Positions 18,927-29,338 of a stretch of 64,000 nucleotides of DNA are shown here, one piece after another (position 1 is the first letter of the stretch; every line of letters starts with the position of its first letter). The position numbers were made by a program, and so were the translations under genes. This DNA comes from Streptococcus gallolyticus subsp. gallolyticus DSM 16831 (lineage in GTDB: Bacteria; Bacillota; Bacilli; Lactobacillales; Streptococcaceae): NCBI RefSeq assembly GCF_002000985.1, contig NZ_CP018822.1:1630001-1694000 (forward strand), written 5' to 3'. The notes below the pieces were generated by a model, which worked only from the letters and a program-made list of their open reading frames with translations, made no database searches and had not been told where the DNA came from.

Positions 18927-19160
18927 TCACCTCTTGAATAAATCTTCATAATCAATATCTAAGACTAGAACAATACGCTCAACCCATCTTGTTTGTGGCA
19001 TCAGACGATTGGATTTGTAATGCCGTAATTTTTGATAGAGGCGATTAAACTCACTGGGATAGACATATTGACCTTTGAATACTTTGCGAGCTAGTTCTGC
19101 CCAAGTGAGGTCTCTTTCTGCCAGAATGATTTCTAAATTGTCCCAAAATCGTTCATTCAT
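18927..19160 (-). CDS. Small helix-turn-helix regulator, 77 aa
   Basis: A Cro/CI-like DNA-binding protein. The segment FWDNLEIILAERDLTWAELA resembles helix 1-2 of an XRE fold, and ALARKVF...EFNRLYQKLRHYKSNRLMPQ and VLDIDYEDLFKR follow the typical XRE pattern, with a long insertion in the turn region. It probably regulates ICE genes. The ATG at 19,158-19,160 is used because TAGGTG lies 5 bases upstream; a GTG two codons earlier is possible. It stands between the Spx-like gene and the protease gene. Confidence 0.75.
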   Translation of the reverse strand: MNERFWDNLEIILAERDLTWAELARKVFKGQYVYPSEFNRLYQKLRHYKSNRLMPQTRWVERIVLVLDIDYEDLFKR

Positions 19161-19168
19161 CTTCACAC

Positions 19169-19552
19169 CTACCCTGTCACTTGTTTCATCAGGCTGGCCT
19201 GAAACAGCTCTTCTTTTGCCTGTCTGGGAAGAAAGGTTCGCACTTCATCTAACCCAATAGCTGGATAGACATGATTCTGGCAGACTATGAGAGGCAGACG
19301 AAGGTTTTGGTCTGGCTTTTGGAGAATGAGCTGGATCATCTCGTTTAAACTGATGGTGTATTGACGCTTAAAGCGAAGAAATCGGGGCGACAGCAACTCA
19401 AAACAATCCGTGGTTTTGGCAAAAAGTGACAGTAAGATTTCACGGTTTACATCACACGCTTTTGTACAACGATAAGCCACACCATAAGTTGTCAAAATGG
19501 TTAGTAAGTCTTGATTTGTACTGGCATTATTTCCTAGATATACCTCAAGCAT
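19169..19552 (-). CDS. Spx/ArsC-like thioredoxin-fold protein without the redox Cys
   Basis: A 127-aa protein with the ArsC/Spx outline: beta strand MLEVYLGNN, helix, then RLPLIVCQNHVYPAIGLDEV and RTFLPRQ at residues ~88-112, which is the hallmark C-terminal part of Spx (xRPIIxxxxRLQVGxxxxEIRxFLPR). In Spx the first strand is followed by a CxxC switch; here the position reads NNASTNQ, so the redox centre is missing. Spx proteins bind the RNA polymerase alpha C-terminal domain. An ICE-borne relative without the switch could be a constitutive or competing RNA polymerase binder. That role is inference. SD GGAGGAG fixes the start. Confidence 0.75.
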   Translation of the reverse strand: MLEVYLGNNASTNQDLLTILTTYGVAYRCTKACDVNREILLSLFAKTTDCFELLSPRFLRFKRQYTISLNEMIQLILQKPDQNLRLPLIVCQNHVYPAIGLDEVRTFLPRQAKEELFQASLMKQVTG

Positions 19553-19562
19553 AGGCTCCTCC

Positions 19563-19991
19563 TTATAGGGTTAGGCTATTTTCAACTGTTGGTTTAGGAG
19601 TTGAGAAATAGTGACTCATATCAATGGGCATCCGTCCTTCACCAAAGCACTTGACCGTCACCAAAGTCGTTAATATGCCCTCCTTTCCCCTAGCAGTATA
19701 ATTTTCACCAAAGGCACGAAAGGCCAGGTGATTGTCTTTCGTCAATAGTGTATCTACACCATTTTTAATATCCCTAGTTTCCAAAAAATCCGATATCCGA
19801 TGAAGATTGGATTCGTAGAATAGGGGATCATTCATCTCTTTGTGGTAATCATCTTCAAAAGTCACCTCAAAGTCACAATCAAAATTGGGGAGCGACAATA
19901 TCTTTTGGAGTAGCTGATTGGTTTCAACTTGGTGAATACGTTCCTCTAATTCAGTACACTCTAGGATACTTTTCTTATGTAGTAGGTTCAT
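19563..19991 (-). CDS. ICE hypothetical protein, 142 aa
   Basis: A soluble acidic protein overlapping the end of the methyltransferase gene by 17 bases. It contains the stretches LPNFDCDFEVTFEDDYHKEM and FRAFGENYTARGKEGILTTL, which I cannot link to a named family. Its position, in one run with the methyltransferase and the Spx-like gene, suggests co-expression early after transfer. Confidence 0.65.
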   Translation of the reverse strand: MNLLHKKSILECTELEERIHQVETNQLLQKILSLPNFDCDFEVTFEDDYHKEMNDPLFYESNLHRISDFLETRDIKNGVDTLLTKDNHLAFRAFGENYTARGKEGILTTLVTVKCFGEGRMPIDMSHYFSTPKPTVENSLTL

Positions 19992-21330
19992 GTTTTTCTT
20001 CCTCTTCTATTCTTCTAAATTCTCTGGCAATGGCTTCAATAACTGTGACAGTCACGCTATTGCCTGCCTGTTTGTATAGTTGGCTCTTACTAGAAACACT
20101 TTCTGCTCTTTCATAAGCCCAATCAGGAAAGCCTTGAAGTCTGAAACACTCTCTTGGTGTCAGTCGTCTAATTCTTAGGCGATAAAGTTTCCCCTCTAAG
20201 ACAATGCCTGTGACTTCATACCACTTATCCTGTCGATATTCCAGAGCTGCAACTACCACTCCCATATTATCTGAAGTCGTCAAGGTATTGGATATTCCCT
20301 TTCCCACTCGTCCCCTACGTTTGGTTGAGTCTGGATAAGCCAGATTGACAGAGTCTCCAAGAGTTGCCTTTGCATATCCCGTTTTTGTGGCTTCTTTGAT
20401 TTTCAAATGTGGCAACTCTTCTCTTAGTAAAATTTTTGGCACCTTATCTCCACCCTGCATGGTGGTCAAGGTCGGTGACAAGCCAGAAATGTCAAATACT
20501 CTTCCAGTCTGGTCAAAGCTAGTCGGCAGATTTCCTGCAACAACAACACCATGTCTATCTTGACTGGTCAAAGTAAACATAGGGTCTAGATTTTCTTTAA
20601 AGCGACGCCCATTTTGCCGTTTTTCAAGTCTATCTGGTGTTAAGACTGGAATGGCGATTTTTGCCCCCTCTCCTTTACCTCTTGTTAGTGTAGGAGCAAG
20701 TCCACTCGTCAGATAAACTTCACCATTCAAACCACGTTTAGAGGGATTGATATTTCCTATCCTTTCAAGATGAGCTGGGCTGTCTTCTCCTCTGAGAGGA
20801 AATAAGAATCTGGAACGGAATCTTCTAGAATGTCCGATAATAAAGACCCGTTCTCTGTTTTGCGGGACTTGGAAGTCCTTACTGTTAAGCACCTGCCATT
20901 CGACATCATACCCCAATTCATCCAGCGTGGAGAGGATTGTGGAGAACGTCCGTCCCTTGTCGTGATTGAGTAGGCCTTTGACGTTTTCCAAAAATAGAAA
21001 ACGTGGTTGGATTTGTTTGGCCGCTCGAGCAATCTCAAAAAAGAGAGTCCCTCGAGTATCTTCAAATCCCAGTCGTCTTCCTGCGAGTGAAAAAGCTTGG
21101 CAAGGAAATCCCCCGCAGATAACATCCACTTGCCCTCTAAATTGTCTAAAGTCATGGTCTGTGACCTCTTTAATGTCATGGTATTCTATTTCTCCTTCTG
21201 TGTTAAACATGGCTTTGTAGGATGTTCTAGCGAATTTATCAATTTCACAAAAGCCCAAACACTCATGTCCCTGTGATTCCATTCCTAACCTAAAACCACC
21301 TATCCCAGCAAATAAATCTAAAAATTTCAT
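19975..21330 (-). CDS. dcm: DNA (cytosine-5-)-methyltransferase, 451 aa
   Basis: The ten-motif C5 methyltransferase plan is clear: motif I DLFAGIGGFRLGME at the N-terminus, motif IV GGFPCQAFSLAGRR with the catalytic Cys near residue 77, motif VI ENVKGLL, motif VIII QNRERVFIIG, a variable target-recognition region of ~190 residues, and motifs IX-X (RRLTPRECFRLQGFP, YKQAGNSVTVTVIEAI). It transfers a methyl group from S-adenosylmethionine to cytosine in double-stranded DNA. No restriction endonuclease gene is next to it, so it is probably an orphan that protects the ICE from host restriction on entry. Confidence 0.95.
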   Translation of the reverse strand: MKFLDLFAGIGGFRLGMESQGHECLGFCEIDKFARTSYKAMFNTEGEIEYHDIKEVTDHDFRQFRGQVDVICGGFPCQAFSLAGRRLGFEDTRGTLFFEIARAAKQIQPRFLFLENVKGLLNHDKGRTFSTILSTLDELGYDVEWQVLNSKDFQVPQNRERVFIIGHSRRFRSRFLFPLRGEDSPAHLERIGNINPSKRGLNGEVYLTSGLAPTLTRGKGEGAKIAIPVLTPDRLEKRQNGRRFKENLDPMFTLTSQDRHGVVVAGNLPTSFDQTGRVFDISGLSPTLTTMQGGDKVPKILLREELPHLKIKEATKTGYAKATLGDSVNLAYPDSTKRRGRVGKGISNTLTTSDNMGVVVAALEYRQDKWYEVTGIVLEGKLYRLRIRRLTPRECFRLQGFPDWAYERAESVSSKSQLYKQAGNSVTVTVIEAIAREFRRIEEEEKHEPTT

Positions 21331-21381
21331 TTTTCCTCTCTTTCCAAATAAAAAAGAGCCTTACACTTGCAAAACTCTTGC

Positions 21382-21477
21382 CTATATATGATCATCCATT
21401 TCAGGTGCACGGATGATTTCAACAATCAATATGATGATAGAAATCAGATAGATTCCACCTAGTATCCACCAAATCAT
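21382..21477 (-). CDS. 31-aa single-span membrane peptide
   Basis: Too short for usual gene calling, but well supported: an excellent SD (GGGAGGTGAT, 5 nt spacing) precedes ATG at 21,475-21,477, one base beyond the RepA-like stop codon. The product has a hydrophobic N-terminal segment (IWWILGGIYLISIIILIVEI) and a short polar tail (RAPEMDDHI). It would form one membrane helix with no signal cleavage site. It may act as a toxin-like or regulatory membrane peptide; no homologue is known to me. Confidence 0.7.
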   Translation of the reverse strand: MIWWILGGIYLISIIILIVEIIRAPEMDDHI

Positions 21478-21478
21478 C

Positions 21479-22297
21479 TTAATCACCTCCCTTTGCTTCT
21501 TGTCGTCTCAGTTGCTTGGTCCACTCTGATAGCACTCCATTGAACACATATTCAGCTATCACTTCCGCTGACCGAGCAAATCTCATATGTTCTAAAGCAT
21601 ACTGATAACGCTCACTAAAATAGATCATGGCATAGTCACTAGCCGACTGAGATAGACCTGTCTGTCTTAACTGGTCATGAACCAAACCCCAAATATAGTC
21701 TCGATCGTACTTGGTCACGGCATCGACTTTTGAAGAAAAGTTTTCTTCTTGTTTTCCATCTACTAGCTGCCTCTCCTCCTCGTCCTCAATAATGAAATCA
21801 CTCCCTTCAGTTTCACTATATTTAGTCTTACTTCCTTCAGTCTCACTAGGGGCTGAATTTAAGACTGGCCCCGTCTTTCTTTGAGACCCCCCTGGTGTTT
21901 TTTTAACACTAGCCCCGTTTGAATCTAAGACTGGGTTAGGTTCATGTTCTAATTCCCCCAAGTAAATTTTATTTGCCATTCGACCTTTTTCACTAGAGGA
22001 CTGTTGGACTTCATCAATTAAGCCATATTCACGTAAGGTTTTCTTAATAGAAAGTAATTTAGACTTTGAACAACCTAAAAGTGCCATCAGATTTGAATTG
22101 GAATAAATCAAGAAAATAGCCCCATCTTCATCAATCCAACCTTTACTCAAAGACAACTCCAACCGATCTTTTAAAACCGCGTAAGCCACCTTAACCTCCA
22201 GCTTCATATCCTTATAACGTTCACTTTCAAACAAGACTTTTGGGAGTTTATAATAACGCTCTGATGTCTGATATTGATTAGCAGTAATACGTTTCAT
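21479..22297 (-). CDS. RepA N-terminal-domain replication initiator-like protein
   Basis: A 272-aa protein. Residues ~10-110 match the RepA_N winged-helix domain: YYKLPKVLFESERYKDMKLE, VKVAYAVLKDRLELS, DEDGAIFLIYSNSNLMALLG and SKSKLLSIKKTLREYGLIDE. A polar, low-complexity linker (~110-185) leads to a C-terminal domain (YDRDYIWGLVHDQLRQTGLS). RepA_N proteins start theta replication of Gram-positive plasmids, and in ICEs they can support autonomous replication after excision. The start codon overlaps the stop of the 57-aa ORF (ATGA). Confidence 0.85.
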   Translation of the reverse strand: MKRITANQYQTSERYYKLPKVLFESERYKDMKLEVKVAYAVLKDRLELSLSKGWIDEDGAIFLIYSNSNLMALLGCSKSKLLSIKKTLREYGLIDEVQQSSSEKGRMANKIYLGELEHEPNPVLDSNGASVKKTPGGSQRKTGPVLNSAPSETEGSKTKYSETEGSDFIIEDEEERQLVDGKQEENFSSKVDAVTKYDRDYIWGLVHDQLRQTGLSQSASDYAMIYFSERYQYALEHMRFARSAEVIAEYVFNGVLSEWTKQLRRQEAKGGD

Positions 22298-22467
22298 GAT
22301 TGTCCCTCCAAGACTAAAAGTCCAACATTTCCGAATTCATCAAATCGGATTAAACCTACTTGTTCCATTTCATCTACTAGCTGAGTTGCTTTCTCAATAT
22401 CAACTCCCAAAATAGTCACGAGATGACACATCACGATTTGACGTGATGATTGTTCTTTCTTTTGCAT
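22294..22467 (-). CDS. 57-aa winged-helix-like ICE protein
   Basis: ATG at 22,465-22,467 follows a clear SD (AGGAGG). The product (SSRQIVMCHLVTILGVDIEK, EMEQVGLIRFDEFGNVGLLV) looks like a minimal winged helix with a beta hairpin at the end, a fold common to small DNA-binding regulators. It overlaps the RepA-like gene by 4 bases and is the first gene inside the ICE from the rlmD side. Function unknown; control of RepA synthesis is plausible. Confidence 0.65.
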   Translation of the reverse strand: MQKKEQSSRQIVMCHLVTILGVDIEKATQLVDEMEQVGLIRFDEFGNVGLLVLEGQS

Positions 22468-22480
22468 GAATTCCTCCTGA

Positions 22481-22519
22481 AAATAAAAAAGGCGAGAACA
22501 CTTATTAAAATGTTCTCGC
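22481..22519 (-). terminator. Terminator/attenuator at the ICE right end
   Basis: Perfect 9-bp stem GCGAGAACA/TGTTCTCGC, 10-nt loop, then CCTTTTTTATTTT on the minus strand. It would stop transcripts leaving rlmD, or attenuate the repA operon: the SD of the 57-aa gene begins only 4 bases after the T-tract. Confidence 0.8.
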
Positions 22520-22678
22520 TGAACTAATATATTTTATGACGTATCTATATTTTGTCTACGCAGTCGACATCCAAACAGACGTTCACATCAATGTACTTTT
22601 TTTGCACCTTTTTTATGTCAAAATCACTCTTTTCAATAAACACAAAATGCTTGAAAAAGTGCTTAAAATAAAGGATTT

Positions 22679-24049
<1,371 letters not shown>

Positions 24050-24107
24050 TCAGCCAATTCTAAATTGGCAATGTTCTATTTCTCGGTCTCTTTTCTCCAT
24101 AATAAAA

Positions 24108-24133
24108 ATAGAGAAGCTTAACTGCCTCTCTAT
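24108..24133 (-). terminator. Hairpin between doc and rlmD
   Basis: AATAGAGA/TCTCTATT 8-bp stem followed on the minus strand by TTTATT. It fits a terminator for the toxin-antitoxin operon. Its upstream arm overlaps a TATAAT-like sequence (minus strand), which may be the rlmD -10 box. Confidence 0.6.
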
Positions 24134-24230
24134 TATATCATATTTACAAGACGTACCTTTCAACTTTTCTATTTCACATAAACATGCATTTAGACGTTAT
24201 CTCTCGTTTTAGCAGTTGATAGATCTCTTA

Positions 24231-24626
24231 TCAATCAACTCGCTCATTTAACCATTCACAATACTCTTTAAAGCTATCATCTGTTAATGGATTAGTGGCT
24301 ATCAAAACCGTAAAATCAACCAATTCCTTCGTACTCACCATTAATTTTATTTGGTTCAACTTTAAAAAAGCAACTAAAGCGAATACTGCTGTTCTTTTGT
24401 TAGCATTCTCAAAAACATGTTTTTTAATCAACTGAACAAATAAAACCGTCGCTTTTTCCATTAATGTTGGATATAACTCTTTTCCAAAAACATATTGTTC
24501 AGGCAAATTTACAATCATATTTAAAGCAGACGGGCTAACAAGTCTTGAATTTTCTAAAGGAGAATATTTTTCTATTACCATTTTATTAATGGAAACGAGT
24601 TGTTCTTCTGTCAAATATTTTGTCAT
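24231..24626 (-). CDS. doc: Death-on-curing (Doc/Fic) family toxin
   Basis: A 131-aa Fic-fold protein with the catalytic motif HVFENANKRTAVFA at ~residue 62, which matches HxFx(N/D)ANKR of Doc toxins. Doc phosphorylates elongation factor Tu and stops translation. The frame starts inside the stop of the upstream antitoxin gene (ATGA overlap), as in classical type II toxin-antitoxin operons. Confidence 0.88.
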   Translation of the reverse strand: MTKYLTEEQLVSINKMVIEKYSPLENSRLVSPSALNMIVNLPEQYVFGKELYPTLMEKATVLFVQLIKKHVFENANKRTAVFALVAFLKLNQIKLMVSTKELVDFTVLIATNPLTDDSFKEYCEWLNERVD

Positions 24627-24856
24627 TTATCTACCAACTCTTTAAAAACATCATCATAGTCTTTAAAAATATCATCTGTTATAGCTGATATGTCCTCATT
24701 TGTTGCAAATTCTCTTTTTGATTTTTCAACTGGTGAAAAAATCAACTCCCCATTTGCAGAAGCTTTCACTTCGTACTCTGTCCCCTCTGGAACATTAAGA
24801 TAGCTAGGGATTGTAATCATTAAAGAATTGCCTTGTTTTCTTGACTTAACAATCAT
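24623..24856 (-). CDS. AbrB/MazE-type antitoxin
   Basis: A 77-aa protein. The N-terminal half, KSRKQGNSLMITIPSYLNVP followed by EGTEYEV and GELIFSPV, is a swapped-hairpin AbrB/MazE DNA-binding fold. The acidic C-terminal half (ISAITDDIFKDYDDVFKELV) would wrap the toxin. Doc is more often paired with a Phd-type antitoxin, so this MazE-like partner is a mixed pair. It should bind its own promoter. Confidence 0.82.
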   Translation of the reverse strand: MIVKSRKQGNSLMITIPSYLNVPEGTEYEVKASANGELIFSPVEKSKREFATNEDISAITDDIFKDYDDVFKELVDK

Positions 24857-24935
24857 ATGTCATTCCTCGCTCATTTTATTAGCGTCATTATATCAAAACA
24901 TTACAGTAATTACAAATAATAACTTTAAGTGCATA

Positions 24936-24964
24936 ATAAAACGCACTAGTGAAACTAATGCATT
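24936..24964 (-). terminator. Terminator after psr
   Basis: AATGCATTAGT-TTC-ACTAGTGCGTT stem (with G-U pairs) followed by TTATTAT on the minus strand, about 50 bases past the psr stop. Confidence 0.65.
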
Positions 24965-25014
24965 TTATTCTATAACTAATTGATTAAAAGATGTCGGTCA
25001 ATATTTTTTTATAT

Positions 25015-26457
25015 CTACCGCAAGCCAAGTTCTTTTAACTCTTCTTGATATTTATCAAAATCAATGGCAATTCCTAAGCCACCATACATATCGTAGTCAT
25101 CTGTCCAGTCACCTTCGGCTGGAATGGTTGTTTGCTCGATACCTTCTTGACCGCTCGTGATAACAGATAAGCCCTCTTTTAGGAGAAATGGATAGGAAAT
25201 GTTCGTTGAGGTCAAAGCATAGATTTTACCAATTGCAGCTGAGCCTGTAAAGAGTTTTGACGGGTCTTTAATCTGGTTGATAATGGCAGAAATAACTTGT
25301 TGCTGGCGCTGCGTCCGACCATAGTCACCGTCATCATCTTTACGGAAACGGGCATAATTGAGCAAGGTACGACCATCCATTTTTTGTGTTCCAACTTCAA
25401 TCGTTTGATTTGGAACAGTACCGTCAGCCTGCATATTGAGGTCATCAGGAACTTCAACAGACGAAACTGCTTGACCGTCAACCGTGCCAAATTTGGCGTC
25501 TATTTCAACACCATTTGGGAACAAGGTATCAATGGCTTCTGCAAAGGTTTCAAAGTCAACCATGACATAATATTTGATATTAATATCAAAATTATCTTTC
25601 AACGTCTGGCGCATGAGTTCTGCCCCTTGGTTGTCATCTTGTTCACCAATATTAAATGCGACATTCAATTTTTGGTCATTTGAATAAGCATTGTAGCTGA
25701 CACCGTCAATATTGACCAAGGTATCACGCATAAAGCTGACTAATTTAATTTTTCCGTCGCTGTTGCCAATATTCATCACCATAATCGTATCGGTTCGGGC
25801 ATCCGAAGACCCTTGCGTAATCCGCTGGTCACTTCCTAAAATGAGAATATTAGTACCGTCATCGCTATCTTCCCCATTGAATGTTTCTGTTACGGCTGCT
25901 GTGTAATTTGTCTCACCACTTGAAACATCATTAATGCCTTTGAAAAACATGTAAATCATCCCTGCCATGACAAGAATCACCAAGAAACCAAGAAGTTTCA
26001 ACAGACGCTTAATACGAATTCTGCGACGCTTCTTTTTGGGTTTCTTTGCTTTTTTAGGCGTTACAGGTTCGGGTTCTTGATAAAATGCCTCATCATAATT
26101 CTCATAATTGTCTTGATAAGTTGGAAGAATCTCTGCCTGCTGCTCGCTCGTTCTTCTAAAGGAACGTTTCGGCTGCTTTTTTTCTTCTGGATATTTGGGA
26201 AGCCCTTGCGATGTCCAGTTATCGTCATCATAATAATCCACTTGATTATCATAAGCATCGTCATAATAATCATCGTAGTAATTGTCATTATAGGCAGACG
26301 ACGGCTGAGATCGTGGTGGCTCGCTGACCTCACTAGCTTGTTTTTTATTGTAAAGATAGTCAAATTCTTGTTTTTCGCGCGCACTCAAATACTCAAGATT
26401 ACTCAAGAGGTATTCGTATCTTAATTCTTCGTGCCGACTTAAATTACTTCTTGCCAT
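25015..26457 (-). CDS. psr: LytR-CpsA-Psr (LCP) family protein
   Basis: A 480-aa membrane-anchored enzyme. Residues 1-145 are cytoplasmic, with an unusual Asp/Tyr-rich low-complexity part around 55-85, then a Lys/Arg cluster (PKKAKKPKKKRRRIRIKR). One membrane helix follows (~150-170, LLGFLVILVMAGMIYMFF). Outside, the LCP domain has ILILGSDQR, RTDTIMVMNI, KLVSFMRDT and NYARFRKDDDGDYGRTQRQQ, the conserved Asp/Arg set that binds polyprenyl pyrophosphate. LCP enzymes ligate teichoic acids, capsule or other polymers to peptidoglycan. Placement after pheA is the usual streptococcal position of psr. Confidence 0.9.
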   Translation of the reverse strand: MARSNLSRHEELRYEYLLSNLEYLSAREKQEFDYLYNKKQASEVSEPPRSQPSSAYNDNYYDDYYDDAYDNQVDYYDDDNWTSQGLPKYPEEKKQPKRSFRRTSEQQAEILPTYQDNYENYDEAFYQEPEPVTPKKAKKPKKKRRRIRIKRLLKLLGFLVILVMAGMIYMFFKGINDVSSGETNYTAAVTETFNGEDSDDGTNILILGSDQRITQGSSDARTDTIMVMNIGNSDGKIKLVSFMRDTLVNIDGVSYNAYSNDQKLNVAFNIGEQDDNQGAELMRQTLKDNFDINIKYYVMVDFETFAEAIDTLFPNGVEIDAKFGTVDGQAVSSVEVPDDLNMQADGTVPNQTIEVGTQKMDGRTLLNYARFRKDDDGDYGRTQRQQQVISAIINQIKDPSKLFTGSAAIGKIYALTSTNISYPFLLKEGLSVITSGQEGIEQTTIPAEGDWTDDYDMYGGLGIAIDFDKYQEELKELGLR

Positions 26458-26543
26458 ATCTCATACCATATCTTTCCCATTTTCATCAGACTAGAGCAAG
26501 CACAAGCGCTTAACAATTCCTAAATACCAAAAATCAGAGGATT

Positions 26544-27364
26544 TTACAGTTTGTAAACATCATAACGTCCGAGGATTTTATAGCCAATACCAAGAACACT
26601 CAATTCTTCTAGTGCAAATGACACTAGTGTATCATTTTTATTTTCAACATCAACGATGAAAAAATATTCTCCCAAAGCTGTTTTTAGAGGGCGACTTTCA
26701 ATTTTGGTCAAATCAATGCCACGCCAAGCAAAAACAGATAATGCTTTATAAAGCGCACCAGGCAAGTTATCTGGCAAGGTCAATGCCAATGAAACTTTTT
26801 GATTGAGTTTTGCCAAATCAAACGACCGTTTTTGATGCCCTAGTACCCAAAAGCGCGTGTAGTTTTCATCCATTTCTTGAATATCTTGGGCAATAATGTC
26901 CAAACCATATTCTTTTGCGGCAGCTACTGGCGCAATGGCAGCAAAGTTTTCTTCTGGATGTTCGGCAATGAAACGTGCGGCGTAAGCCGTACTAGCCGTC
27001 ATCTCAATTTTTGCTGCTGGATAATGTGCTTTAATGTATTTTTTCCCTTGAGCAATAGCTTGCGGGTGTGAAAAAATCTTTTCAATTTTCTTTGTTTGTG
27101 TTGTTGCTAAAAGCTGTTGTTTAATCGGTTGAATGATTTCTGCAATCGCCTCAATTTCAGCTTGATGAAAAAGGTAATCCAACGTTTCATGCACTGAACC
27201 CTCGATTGAATTTTCAACAGGGATAATGGCATAATCCACAAAACCTTCTTCATAAGATTTGATAACTTCGGTGATATTTGCAAAAGGCATGCGATTAGCT
27301 TCTGGAAATGCCTTAACAGCGACATTATGCGTAAAAGAACCACTTGGTCCTAAATAGCCAACTT

Positions 27365-27368
<4 letters not shown>
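26544..27368 (-). CDS. pheA: Prephenate dehydratase
   Basis: A 274-aa enzyme converting prephenate to phenylpyruvate for phenylalanine synthesis. The catalytic domain has GYLGPSGSFTHNVAV, VENSIEGSVHETLDY and the TRF motif (NYTRFWVLG). The C-terminal ACT domain (residues ~190-274) contains ESRPLKTALGEYFFIVDVE, the ESRP motif for feedback by phenylalanine. Its ATG overlaps the aroK stop (ATGA), so it is the third gene of an aroA-aroK-pheA operon. Confidence 0.96.
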
Positions 27369-29231
<1,863 letters not shown>

Positions 29232-29295
29232 TCAAAACAAAGACATTTCGCCCCAAAACCTCTTTCTCACTTTAGCTCGAAGCATTAAAATTTCT

Positions 29296-29330
29296 CAAAA
29301 AAACAACTGAAAGAAAAACTTTCAGCTGTT
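29296..29330 (-). terminator. lepA terminator
   Basis: Twelve-bp stem AACAGCTGAAAG/CTTTCAGTTGTT with a T5 loop and a run of seven T on the minus strand, just past the lepA stop. Confidence 0.9.
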
Positions 29331-29338
29331 TAATCGTT

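Noticed and set aside
22521..22678. Strong promoter for the repA operon in the AT-rich junction (TTGACA at 22,612-22,617, minus strand)
   Set aside because: The hexamer is good, but no TATAAT-like box at 16-18 bases could be found, so I do not list it as a promoter.
26061..26424. Isoleucine/methionine-rich ORFs on both strands
   Set aside because: Shadows of the Asp/Tyr-rich segment of psr; low complexity, no start signals.
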